From assembly GCA_964036275.1 (NCBI GenBank), contig OZ038439.1, positions 15,484,330 through 15,548,329 of the forward strand: 64,000 bases of DNA, given 5' to 3'. Below the pieces are notes generated by a model. It saw only the letters and a list, made by a program, of their open reading frames with translations. It had not been told where the DNA came from and did not search any database. The first letter of the stretch is position 1. Each line of letters starts with the position of its first letter. Source of the stretch: Litoditis marina (lineage: Eukaryota; Nematoda; Chromadorea; Rhabditida; Rhabditidae). Made by a program: the position numbers and the translations under genes. Positions 42,301 through 51,590 of this stretch are shown here, piece by piece.

Positions 42301-44451
42301 TCTGACCAGTAGAAAAAGTCAAGCGAACGGAATGAGAATGCCGGGGGTGATCCTGGGCGATATACCGGACGAACTTTATGTCAAGGTACTGTCTAGACCC
42401 TAAAGATAGTTCGTTTCACGCAGCAGAAGGAAACATTAACTTTTCCCCCCACCTTTCTGAGCTTGTATTGCTCTTGGGGAAATGTAGTTTGATCCCCCCC
42501 CACCGGGGGGTGATAATTCAATACCCCAACGGTAATACAAAAGTTTTAGGGTGGGGGGGGGGGGTAAAAAGTAAACATTTCCGGTATTGAAGTTCAGCCC
42601 TCCGCTCGTTTGACCCCCGGGGGGGGGAGTGGGTGACGATTAAGCTGGAGAAAATTAAGCCTGTACTCGCAAAGCGCCATTTTAAGCCAGCACATCATGA
42701 AACGGGGACTATTAAGCATGAACAGTTTAAGCATGGACTATTAAGCTTGCACATTATTAGGCATGGACTATTAAGCATGACCATTTTAAGCATGGACTAT
42801 TTAGCATGACCATTTTAAGCATGGACTATTTAGCATGACCATTTTAAGCATAACCAGTTTATGCATGAACTATTTAAACATGAACTTTTTAAGCGTGAAC
42901 TTTTTAAAGCATTTACTTTTCATACGTTAACTTTTTGAGCATCTACCATTGAACTAGTACTTCACGTGTTTATTGTGTGGTATGTTTCTTGGTGGCAACA
43001 TATCTGTTTCCACTATCTTCAACTATCCAAACTTCTAAACACAACACAGCTTAAAGGAGACCGGAGAGCAACCTGGTTTCTCGTAAAGCTGCTGTATCCT
43101 ACTTTCAATTGGACGCGTTGCGTGTCGCGCGGCATTGCCATATGAATGTCACGTAGAATGATCAAACTAATATACGACTTATTTGGGCTCTTTGATCTCA
43201 ATACAGTTAAGAGCAGCCCGAAACAAAACCTCTGCTCAAGTTGTATTCCGGTCTCCTTTAACACTCTGAACAGCTTCATTCATAGACTACATTCTCAATT
43301 GCACTCTGTTTGCTGTATGAGAACAGGGTCATATGAACTAGGAACTATTCAAGTACTTTAGGTGGGGCTCTAAAGTTTTCGAAATTGGAAAATCTTGGAA
43401 GATCGAACCTACGGAAAGGGTCAACCACAAGTCTGAAACTGAAACTTTAATACAACACTCAGGCACTCAGACATTGACCCTCATTGCAAAAAGTCCAAAT
43501 AATAATAAAAACTCAAGAACACAAAACCACACAATAAACACGTGGAGTACTAGTTCAATGGTAGGTGCTCAAAAAGTTTATGTATAAAAAGTATATGCTT
43601 TACAAGTTCGCGCTTAAAAATGTCATGCTTGAAAATTTATTACCTAAAACGTATATGCTTGAAAACTTCACGCTTAAAAAGTTCATGCTTAAACTGGTTA
43701 TGCTTAAAATGGTTATGCTTAAAATGGTCTTGCTAAATAGTCCATGCTTAATATGGTCATGCTAAATAGTCCATGCTTAATGATGTGCAGGCTTAATAGT
43801 CCATGCTTAAACTGTTCATTCTTAATAGTCCCCGCTTGATGATGTGCTGGCTTGATTGTCTATGCCTAATTGACGCCAGCTTAAACTGTTGCTTTCTAAG
43901 TACAGGCCTAATTTTTTTGAGCTTAATCGTCACCCACTCCGGGGGGGGGGGGGGGCAACTGCAGTGGGGGGCTATACTTCAATTTTCCCCAGCAATACTC
44001 GGAACGTGCTCTGTTAATTCCAAATTCGCGTTTTGTCGAAACTGTATTGCAACAAATCTAGAGATATAGTGTGCCCTGAAGAGACGTCAGACGACGAGAG
44101 GGAAAATCAATATATGTGACAGCCATGCTGTATAAACAGTAACTTACTGTTTTGCTGTTTTGCAACGACGCGTCATCTGAGAATAGCCCTCTACAGTAAG
44201 ATTGTAAACCTTTCAGGTTAATTTTTTATATCTTGTAGGTATTGTGAATAGTTTAACCCTCGTGATTTATTTTTATACATTGGTTACTGCAAATAAACGA
44301 GTGAATCTAAAAGTATGTTTGTTTGTGTTATCGAATAGTGAAACGGCACGTATTTCAGCCGGATGGAACTCCTTTCCGACCACACTACAATGATCCGAAC
44401 GCGATGATCAACTACGTGCCCTTTGATGCATATGTGAATGGAAAGAACTGA
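36331..44451 (+). CDS. Unrecognised protein with mitochondrial-type N-terminus
   Basis: Eight exons: 36331-36390, 36825-36891, 37174-37298, 38336-38453, 39406-39464, 41350-41442, 42260-42385, 44359-44451. They join in frame to 246 residues. Residues 1-38 are rich in Arg, Ser and hydrophobics, lack acids apart from one Asp, and end VRSFST, the form of a cleaved mitochondrial presequence. The rest is soluble, with VIVEFPEDRIKVILANHSHIP, FRNPDDDPRIRAEYPKLS and RPHYNDPNAMINYVPF as the most distinctive stretches. I cannot assign a family. The start is chosen because a TTTTCAG acceptor lies four bases upstream (likely trans-splice) and an upstream in-frame exon would end in a stop. Introns 6 and 7 are 1.9-2.0 kb and full of transposons. 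The exon chain is well supported; the function is unknown. Confidence 0.8.
36556..36728. mobile_element. Palindromic MITE (GAGACGCAG family)
   Basis: GAGTACGTATGCTGGAAGATC at the left is mirrored by GATCTTCTAGCATACGTACTC at the right, with CTGCGTCTC and GAGACGCAG arms inside. It is in intron 1 of the gene at 36331. Confidence 0.75.
37730..37860 (-). repeat. Dispersed repeat (GAGAGTGTGCAGGTCA family), inverted copy
   Basis: Reverse complement carries TTGTGGCGCCCTC, GAGAGAGTGTGCAGGTCA and GAGACGCAG, as at 5045-5170. Also nearby: a 29-bp tandem duplication at about 37662-37720 (TTGCTGTTGATGAGGTATAG twice). Confidence 0.5.
38757..38960 (+). mobile_element. Composite repeat with tRNA-like module
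   Basis: A head (GTAGTCGTCGTCAACGGAAA ... GCTGTGTACGCACACATG) is followed after about 30 bp by a tRNA-like unit at 38859-38925 (A-box TAGCGTAGAGGTAAGCG, B-box AGGTTCGATTCCGG) and then TTTATAAATTTAGCAC. The same order recurs at 53855-54055. This is the structure of a SINE-like family. Confidence 0.55.
39108..39242. mobile_element. MITE with AGTCACGTGAA-type ends
   Basis: TATACTGTTAGTCAACTG at the left and TTCACGTGACTATTCAATTG..CTAGTATA at the right; family of 7553-7686. Confidence 0.7.
39485..39850. mobile_element. CTCATGAG-rich MITE, expanded copy
   Basis: Contains the terminal motif GGCGTAGCAATCCCTC (39529), its inverse GGATTGCTACGCCGCC (about 39691) and a further GGATTGCTACCACGCC near 39832, with more than ten CATGAG/CTCATG words between. 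It looks like two overlapping or tandem copies. Confidence 0.6.
41032..41326. mobile_element. Two AGTCACGTGAA MITEs in inverted orientation
   Basis: Copy 41032-41172 is followed 39 bp later by an inverted copy at 41211-41326, giving a potential hairpin just before exon 6 of the gene at 36331. Confidence 0.65.
42130..42240 (+). repeat. Head of the composite repeat, tRNA-like part missing
   Basis: ACTATAGTCGTCGCCAACGA ... TCGCTGTGTACGCACACATG matches 38757 and 53855, but the copy runs into the acceptor of exon 7 (42260) with no tRNA-like unit. Confidence 0.55.
42465..43995. mobile_element. Large foldback element with AGCATG subrepeats and G/C-run ends
   Basis: Left arm 42613-42985 and right arm 43530-43955 are inverted: GGAGTGGGTGACGATTAAGC versus GCTTAATCGTCACCCACTCC, and ACCATTGAACTAGTACTTCA versus its complement near 43545. 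Each arm is built from degenerate 15-17-bp units around TTAAGCATGAAC. Runs of G or C flank both sides, and weaker symmetry (CTTGGGGAAAT / TTTTCCCCAG) extends to 42465 and 43995. The core has a smaller inverted pair (AAAGGAGACCGG). No protein is encoded. It fills intron 7 of the gene at 36331. Confidence 0.75.
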
Positions 44452-45757
44452 ATATTAGATATGACTACTCTATGTAAATGTGTATATTCTATTGTATCTG
44501 TATCTGTTTTGTATTATTGTATACAACATACGTTCTTTACGTATTTAAGTATCTAAGTATCGTCTGCATTAGCTTTCCCAACAGGAAATCGACTGAAAAA
44601 TGAACCGAGAACGTCAAAGAACGGTTCAAGTGAAACGGGATCATTTTGAATATTTTAGCTCGAAGAAATTGCGAATCTGTTGAAAACGAATAAGTTTCAC
44701 GTTTCCCAACCTATTTTTTATGTTTCCTTTCGGAAAGAACCGTTGAACCATACTGTAACTGAAATGATTCGATTGATCAAACTGTAAACGTGAAACTATT
44801 ATTCTGGCATACAAGAAACCAGGCATGTAACTGATTTTGTTCCTTGTACAACTTGTTCTGTGTTGTATCATAACTTGTTTTGAACAATTTACAACTGTTT
44901 AACTTGGGCGAGGGTGCCTTCGAAGTTGCCTCGAAAGGTTGGTTATCAATGGATTATATGGCTTATGTCGATTGTGACATTGGATTTTTTTTCGATTCAC
45001 CGGTAGATTGCAGTATCAGTTGTTTTTCAGGTTTGCCAGTTTGTCTCCCAATTTTGTGCATACGATGTATTTCCTTCTAGATCGAGTGAATATCGATTCC
45101 AGAATAGTTCCGACCTGCCGATATTTCAAGTGTCCTCCAACCTGTACTATATGGCTCCGGAAAGACAAGATCGGTATAGTTCTTGCCAGAAAAGGAGACC
45201 GACGGTATTGTGTACAAAAAGGTACTTCGGCGGGGTATGGCTGGTGCTGAACTTAGCGAGTTTCCTTCTCAGTTTGTGCATGCTAGCACGTTGCTCTTTC
45301 AGCAGTATGCAGAGACCCAGGATCGAAATTGAGAAAAAACAAATCTCATTTCTCTTCTTCTTTTTCCTTTGTTTTTTCTCTGTTTGCATTTCTACGAAAA
45401 TCATTCGAGAGCAAACAACACATGAAAGCTCGCTAAGTGCAGCCATGGATTTCAACCGAAACAGAAGCAAAGCATCGCCGAGATCCAACTAAAACCGCAG
45501 AAAAGATTTGCGAAAAGTTTTCATGTTTTTGTAAAGAGTTTTTGTGAAGAGTTTGTGAAGTGAAGAGTTTTTGTGAAGAGAAAAGTTAGTATGTTATTTT
45601 CTCGATATATAGCCTAGCAATTTTAAAACACTTTAAAACACTTGATGAAAGAAATGAAAGTTTTTTTTCGTTTTCTGTTCTGTTCAGGTTTTCTGTTGTT
45701 TCCCTGTTTCCGTTTTGATTCGTTTGAAACACTAAAAATACAATAAGTGGGGTGGCA
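44452..45757. other. Intergenic region with an unexplained open frame
   Basis: The plus strand is open from a TTTTTCAG-type acceptor at about 45031 to a stop at 45492 (about 150 codons). It contains a hydrophobic central part, but I see no family motif and no partner exon. It is left as unassigned. Confidence 0.3.
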
Positions 45758-45760
45758 TGG

Positions 45761-45766
45761 TTTATT
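45761..45766 (-). terminator. Polyadenylation signal of the Gly-rich gene
   Basis: AATAAA on the minus strand, 15 bases past the TAG stop. Confidence 0.65.
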
Positions 45767-45780
45767 GCTATGTTGAAGAT

Positions 45781-46514
45781 CTAGTTGGGGCCCATGTAGC
45801 AAGACTGGTCGGTGCGGGGCTTGAACACTTGAGGGGCGGACACTGGAATTAGATTTAGTTATATACAAAAATTTACAATTAAATTTTGTATTGAGAAAGA
45901 TGGATGATTGGAAATGGAGAATTAAAGAAAGAAGAAGAGTTAAAAAGATAGAAAGAAAGCAGAAAGAGCGAAGGAGGGAAAAAGGAATAAGAAGAGAGAA
46001 TAAAAAAGGACAGGGAGATTATGGACCTGAGGGGCACGATCTTGTTAAAGTAGAAAGCAAGATAGATGGAGAATAAATGAGAGATAGAGAGTGAGTAAGT
46101 GAGAGATAGAGAGTGAGTAAGAGATAGAGAGTGAGTAAGATAAAAATAGATGAGAGTAAGAGAAAGATAGATGAAAATAAGAGAGATAGATGAGATTAAG
46201 AGAGATAGATGCGTAAAAAATTAAGAGAAAAAGATACAGAAGTAGAGACAAAGAGAGAGATCGAGAGAAAAAGAGATAGAAAGGGAGGAAGAAGAGACAG
46301 AGAAAAAGAGAAAGAAAAAGAGAGGGTGGAGGAGAGAGAGAAGGGAAGAGAGAAGAGAGAATTGTATACCTCCTCCAGTGCTGCCGCCAGCGTTGCTGCT
46401 GCTGCCGCTCTGCGCGTACTCCTCTCTGGCGTATCCGGCTCCGGTCGAAGTTCCGGCTCCCATGTATCCGCTGCCGTAGCCTCCAGCTCCCATGTAGCAC
46501 GATTTGTCTCCCAT
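45781..46514 (-). CDS. Small Gly-rich protein with SCYMG motifs
   Basis: Two minus-strand exons, 46370-46514 and 45781-45842, joined in phase 1 across a GT-AG intron, give 68 residues. The protein starts MGDKSCYMGAG and ends TDQSCYMGPN, with a further YMGAG at about 17-21. The middle is Gly, Ser, Ala and Tyr. There is no signal peptide or membrane segment, so it is probably cytoplasmic or structural. The near-symmetric SCYMG at both ends is the only distinctive motif; I know no function. Support comes from intact phase, a TATA box 32 bp upstream of the ATG, and AATAAA 15 bp after the stop. The 527-bp intron is purine-rich low-complexity sequence. Extra upstream coding exons are unlikely because the minisatellite begins at once. 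Confidence 0.75.
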
Positions 46515-46545
46515 CTCGATTGTGGTTTCCTCCCTCCGGATCCCG

Positions 46546-46553
46546 CTTTTATA
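46546..46553 (-). promoter_or_regulatory. TATA box of the Gly-rich gene
   Basis: TATAAAAG on the minus strand, 32 bp before the ATG, directly next to the end of the 103-bp minisatellite. The initiation site would fall only a few bases before the ATG, so the 5' UTR is very short. Confidence 0.6.
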
Positions 46554-46561
46554 CGCACATT

Positions 46562-47950
46562 TCCAGACGTGGAGGGAAACCAGTTTCCAGGATTCCATCC
46601 GGTTGGTAGATTTTCAGACGTTGACGTGAGGAAAAACGAGTTTTCAAGATTCTTTGGTGGATTCTCAGACGTGGAAGGAAAACGAGTTTCCAGGATTCCA
46701 TCCGGTTGGTAGATTTTCAGACGTTGACGTGAAGAAAAACGAGTTTTCAAGATTCTTTGGTGGATTCTCAGACGTGGAAGGAAAACGAGTTTCCAGGATT
46801 CCATCCGGTTGGTAGATTTTCAGACGTTGACGTGAAGAAAAACGAGTTTTCAAGATTCTTTGGTGGATTCTCAGACATGGAAGGAAAACGAGTTTCCAGG
46901 ATTCCACCCTGTTGGTAGATTTTCAGACGTTGACGTGAAGGAAAACAAGTTTTCCAGATTCTTTGGTAGATTCTCAGACGTGGAAGGAAAACGAGTTTCC
47001 AGGATTCCATCCTGTTGGTAGATTTTCAGACGTTGACGTGAAGAAAAACGAGTTTTCAAGATTCTTTGGTGGATTCTCAGACGTGGAAGGAAAACGAGTT
47101 TCCAGGATTCCATCCGGTTGGTAGATTTTCAGACGTTGACGTGAAGAAAAACGAGTTTTCAAGATTCTTTGGTGGATTCTCAGACGTGGAAGGAAAACGA
47201 GTTTCCAGGATTCCATCCTGTTGGTAGATTTTCAGACGTTGACGTGAAGAAAAACGAGTTTTCAAGATTCTTTGGTGGATTCTCAGACATGGAAGGAAAA
47301 CGAGTTTCCAGGATTCCATCCGGTTGGTAGATTTTCAGACGTTGACGTGAAGAAAAACGAGTTTTCAAGATTCTTTGGTGGATTCTCAGACGTGGAAGGA
47401 AAACGAGTTTCCAGGATTCCACCCTGTTGGTAGATTTTCAGACGTTGACGTGAAGGAAAACAAGTTTTCCAGATTCTTTGGTAGATTCTCAGACATGGAA
47501 GGAAAACGAGTTTCCAGGATTCCATCCTGTTGGTAGATTTTCAGACGTTGACGTGAAGAAAAACGAGTTTTCAAGATTCTTTGGTGGATTCTCAGACGTG
47601 GAAGGAAAACGAGTTTCCAGGATTCCATCCGGTTGGTAGATTTTCAGACGTTGACGTGAAGAAAAACGAGTTTTCAAGATTCTTTGGTGGATTCTCAGAC
47701 ATGGAAGGAAAACGAGTTTCCAGGATTCCACCCTGTTGGTAGATTTTCAGACGTTGACGTGAAGGAAAACAAGTTTTCCAGATTCTTTGGTAGATTCTCA
47801 GACATGGAAGGAAAACGAGTTTCCAGGATTCCATCCTGTTGGTAGATTTTCAGACGTTGACGTGAAGAAAAACGAGTTTTCAAGATTCTTTGGTGGATTC
47901 TCAGACGTGGAAGGAAAACGAGTTTCCAGGATTTCATCCTGTTGGTAGAC
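46562..47950 (-). repeat. 103-bp minisatellite, about 13 copies
   Basis: The unit is 103 bp, itself a dimer of two related about 51-bp halves (each with a CAGACG, an AACGAGTTT-type core and a TCAGA end). Variant positions (CCATCCGG, CCATCCTG, CCACCCTG) recur mostly in threes, and the CCACCCTG variant travels with AAGGAAAACAAGTTTTCC, so 309-bp blocks seem to have amplified. All minus frames show the same 80-codon MESWKLVF frame each period. That follows from the repeat and is not evidence of coding. Confidence 0.9.
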
Positions 47951-48114
47951 TTGTGAAGAAATTGGTGTACTCTTAGAAAGCGCGGCTGCTCAACCGGATG
48001 GAACCGACTCGACTAGAGAAAGAAAAGAGAGAGGGAGAGAAAGAAACACAGAGTAGAACAGAGTGGGAGGAGCAAGATAAATAAGAGAGATAGGGAGCGA
48101 AATATATCGAAAGG

Positions 48115-48272
<158 letters not shown>

Positions 48273-48704
48273 AAGAAACAGAGGTACAGGGACGGGTCCG
48301 GCTTGGCATACTTTTCTATTGAATAGGTTATTTCTTTCCCTTTTTTTCACGGTCGAGATTTCCTAGTAGTCCATGTTTTCAAGTTCTATTGTTCATTGAA
48401 ATACCATAAGTAACACAGAGGGACTCATATACAGTGGGTTGCGACATTTGAATTTTTTCCCTAACATCTAATAATAATAATAATAAAAAGTTCATTCGCA
48501 TAGGTTAAACACAGTACAAATTATGAAAGTATCATGAAAATGATAAGAGTACCTATGGCGAATACGGATCCCAAGGGGTTGCGTGTTGAAGACGCAGTCA
48601 ACTTACAAGGGAGCGTTTAATGAAAAATCGCGGAAAACGAATACATCGTAAACAAGTAAACATGGTACAGAGAGAAGAGATGGAGAAAACAATTACAGTA
48701 GTGT

Positions 48705-51590
48705 TTATGTTAAGAAACGTGGTACCTCACCGAACAATCTGACATCAATATTTTTCAATCTAGCACGTAGTTGACCTATTGATAGCATATCAGATTCATT
48801 TCTATTGAATGAGTTCCAATGACGTTCAGCACGAGAAAAGAACCAGTTATCATCACGATATACATTGAGTTGACGAATTAACCTACTTTTGTGTCTGATA
48901 TTTCTGCTCAGAACAAAAGGACACCTGACCAATTGTGACTTTTCATTCAGAATTTTGTGCGCTTGGAGTAAATCAATAGCGATTCTTCTAGCATAACTCG
49001 ATTGGGTATTAAGCTTAGAAAGTCTGTCTTTGTACGAAACAAACGGGATTTTGCAACGAATACATACAGTTTTTGTAAACTTTCTCAATGGAGCCTCTAA
49101 ACGACAACACAGTCTAGATTTGGGAGGAGGGCTGAATATCTCGGAGCAATATTCAAGAATTGGTCTAACGTAAACATTGAACAAAGACATATACCTACTA
49201 GCATCTGTGAAGCGAAAAGCCTTGAGTAACTGAGTGGCTTTGATATTGGCCAGGGTAACTTTAGAGTTGATGTGAGATTCAAATTTTAGCTTTTCATCAA
49301 TAATCACACCAAGATCTTTCGTACTAGAGCTAGTAGGTATATTTACATTTTGTATATGGTAGGGTAACAACTGATTATTACTTCCGAGTCTGAGAAGGGC
49401 AGTTTTATGTGGGGCGATAGGCATGGACCAAGCATTCGACCAGTCAACAATATTATTAATAGCCAGCTGTAAATCACTAGGAATATTACTGTATATCTTA
49501 ATGTCATCAGCAAACATTACATGGTCTACAGTATTAGGCAGAACAAGAGAAACATCATTTATGAAAAATAAAAACAACAACGGGCCGCTAACGGTACCTT
49601 GAAGTACGCCGGAAGTAATATTCAATTTATTTGATGCTAATTTGTCCCCGACTTTCACAATACTTGTTCTTTTGTCGAGGAAGGTACGATACCACTCAAT
49701 AAGAAGATCATCAAAACCAAGAGACTGCAATTTCAGCAAAAGTTTGCGATGAGGGACCATATCAAAAGCTTTTTTGAAATCAAAGTAGATCACATCAAGG
49801 GGCTTGCGCGACTTCAAGGTACGTTGCCAACTAGAAATCGACTCCAGATGAGCTAAGTTACAAGATCTTTTTCTCATAAAACCAAATTGATTTGCATTGA
49901 TTAGATACTCATAACTAAATCTGACACGATCAGCTATAATTCGTTCCATTAAACGACATACTGGCGAGGTTAAAGAGATAGGCCTGTAGTTGGCAGGATC
50001 AGACAATTTACCCTTTTTATGTACAGGTTGAACAACTGCTATTTTCCACTGACTAGGTACGTACGAAGTCGTATATGATTCACTAAAAACGATACTCAAG
50101 GGTAACGCTAAAGAAACAGCACAATGTTTAAGCACGAATTGGTTTATACCTTCAAGAGAAAACGTTGTTTTGCTAGGAAGTTTCAAAAGATAGGTATAAA
50201 CTAACTCAGGAGTAAAGGTAATAGGACAAACACATTTTCTACGAGCAGGAAAAATAGGGGGACAATAACTATCATGATCATAGGGAACAGTATTACTTTT
50301 AAATACTTCTGAGAAACACCGAGCTTTATCGAAATCATCAATTGCAATTCCACTTCTACTACCTGGGAATTCCAAAACCGGAATTTCATTTTCGACTTTG
50401 AGCTTCTTTCTAATATACTTAGAAACTGCAACATTCTCACATTCAATGGAGTTTTCAATATTAGATCTCTCACAAGCTATCTGTTTTTTAATATCTTTGT
50501 TAATGTTGCTATAACGTCTCTTTAAATCTGGATCTGACTTATGATATATGTACAACTTCTTCTTTTTTGCATACAACTTGCGTAAAGATTTAGATACAAC
50601 ATAATTATTTGCTCTATTAGCATAAACAGGACAATTATTGGTGACAACAGAGGAAACAGTCTCAATAAAGAAGTCATATCTATTTTGCAAACAAGGTAGT
50701 TTATCAAATTCATCAACCCAATTCACATTGGCTAGAATATAACTAATTTTATTGAAGTCAGCCTTTCTGTAATTCAATGTAGGCCTCTTACAAGCGTTCT
50801 GATTTTTAGAATGGCATGAAAGTTCAAAGTACACTGTAGTGTGGTCGGAAGTTAACAGAGGAGGGCGAGGGGAGACATTACCAACAATAACCTGGTTATT
50901 TGATAGTATCAAATCGAGTACATGACTATTTCCTGTATGGGAAGTCCTAGTGGGGAAATTTACAAGCTGTTTCAAACCATGCTCAAGAGACAACTCAAAA
51001 ATAGCTTGTTGTGGCATACTACTAGGACAAATCAGGTTATTCCAATCAATATGGGGACAATTGAAATCACCAGTCAATATGTTATTTCTATCTGCAAGAT
51101 TTGCCTTTAAAACTTTACATAACTCAATAGTTTGAGAAGAAGTCGTATCAGGTGGTCTATAAACAAGGAAAACTCGATATATTTCTTGATGCATGAAAAG
51201 ATCGAAACAAAGAAGTTCGCACTTGCGTTTAGAATATGATGAATCAGCTTTGAGGTCAATAATATGGAACTTGAAACAAGATCTAATGAATGCAATAACT
51301 CCGCCTCCATATGTTTTGTGATTGTCAATAATTCTGTCGAAGCGCACAAATTTGTAGTTTGGATTCGAAAGAAACTGGTCAGGTGTTTTTGTCTGCGATA
51401 GAAATGACTCAGTGATTAGACAAACATCGATTTCTGATATGGTCAGGTAATCAAAAAGTTGCGAGATTCGATCAACAGAGGCAATAGAACGAACATTTGA
51501 CAAAACACATTTCAAACTAGGTAATATATCAAATTTACGGGGTGTTGGCTGTGGAACATAACTACTACTACTATAACGCTCCCTTGAGCC
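48705..51590 (-). CDS. LINE 1 ORF2: endonuclease and reverse transcriptase
   Basis: About 961 codons open without interruption from the base after the ORF1 stop. The N-terminal about 235 residues after a 25-residue linker are an exonuclease-endonuclease-phosphatase domain with the expected N (LSNVRS), E (ITES), Y (VYRPP), D/N (TGDFNCPHIDW) and DH (SDHTT) residues. The reverse transcriptase has NYRPISLTS, YFDFKKAFD, GVLQG and the catalytic FADD. It would nick target DNA and copy the element RNA. There is no AUG near its start: the first internal Met comes after most endonuclease motifs' first half (about residue 109 of the 936 from 51515). A separate AUG start would therefore lose part of the endonuclease. 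Confidence 0.92.
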   Translation of the reverse strand, partial: GSRERYSSSSYVPQPTPRKFDILPSLKCVLSNVRSIASVDRISQLFDYLTISEIDVCLITESFLSQTKTPDQFLSNPNYKFVRFDRIIDNHKTYGGGVIAFIRSCFKFHIIDLKADSSYSKRKCELLCFDLFMHQEIYRVFLVYRPPDTTSSQTIELCKVLKANLADRNNILTGDFNCPHIDWNNLICPSSMPQQAIFELSLEHGLKQLVNFPTRTSHTGNSHVLDLILSNNQVIVGNVSPRPPLLTSDHTTVYFELSCHSKNQNACKRPTLNYRKADFNKISYILANVNWVDEFDKLPCLQNRYDFFIETVSSVVTNNCPVYANRANNYVVSKSLRKLYAKKKKLYIYHKSDPDLKRRYSNINKDIKKQIACERSNIENSIECENVAVSKYIRKKLKVENEIPVLEFPGSRSGIAIDDFDKARCFSEVFKSNTVPYDHDSYCPPIFPARRKCVCPITFTPELVYTYLLKLPSKTTFSLEGINQFVLKHCAVSLALPLSIVFSESYTTSYVPSQWKIAVVQPVHKKGKLSDPANYRPISLTSPVCRLMERIIADRVRFSYEYLINANQFGFMRKRSCNLAHLESISSWQRTLKSRKPLDVIYFDFKKAFDMVPHRKLLLKLQSLGFDDLLIEWYRTFLDKRTSIVKVGDKLASNKLNITSGVLQGTVSGPLLFLFFINDVSLVLPNTVDHVMFADDIKIYSNIPSDLQLAINNIVDWSNAWSMPIAPHKTALLRLGSNNQLLPYHIQNVNIPTSSSTKDLGVIIDEKLKFESHINSKVTLANIKATQLLKAFRFTDASRYMSLFNVYVRPILEYCSEIFSPPPKSRLCCRLEAPLRKFTKTVCIRCKIPFVSYKDRLSKLNTQSSYARRIAIDLLQAHKILNEKSQLVRCPFVLSRNIRHKSRLIRQLNVYRDDNWFFSRAERHWNSFNRNESDMLSIGQLRARLKNIDVRLFGEVPRFLT

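Noticed and set aside
46196..46804. 202-codon minus-strand frame over the Gly-rich gene
   Set aside because: Different frame from the supported two-exon gene; made of minisatellite and low-complexity intron.
46665..47937. Eleven or so overlapping 80-codon MESWKLVF frames
   Set aside because: Caused by the 103-bp minisatellite: 103 is one more than a multiple of three, so the same frame reappears each period. No start context or splice sites.
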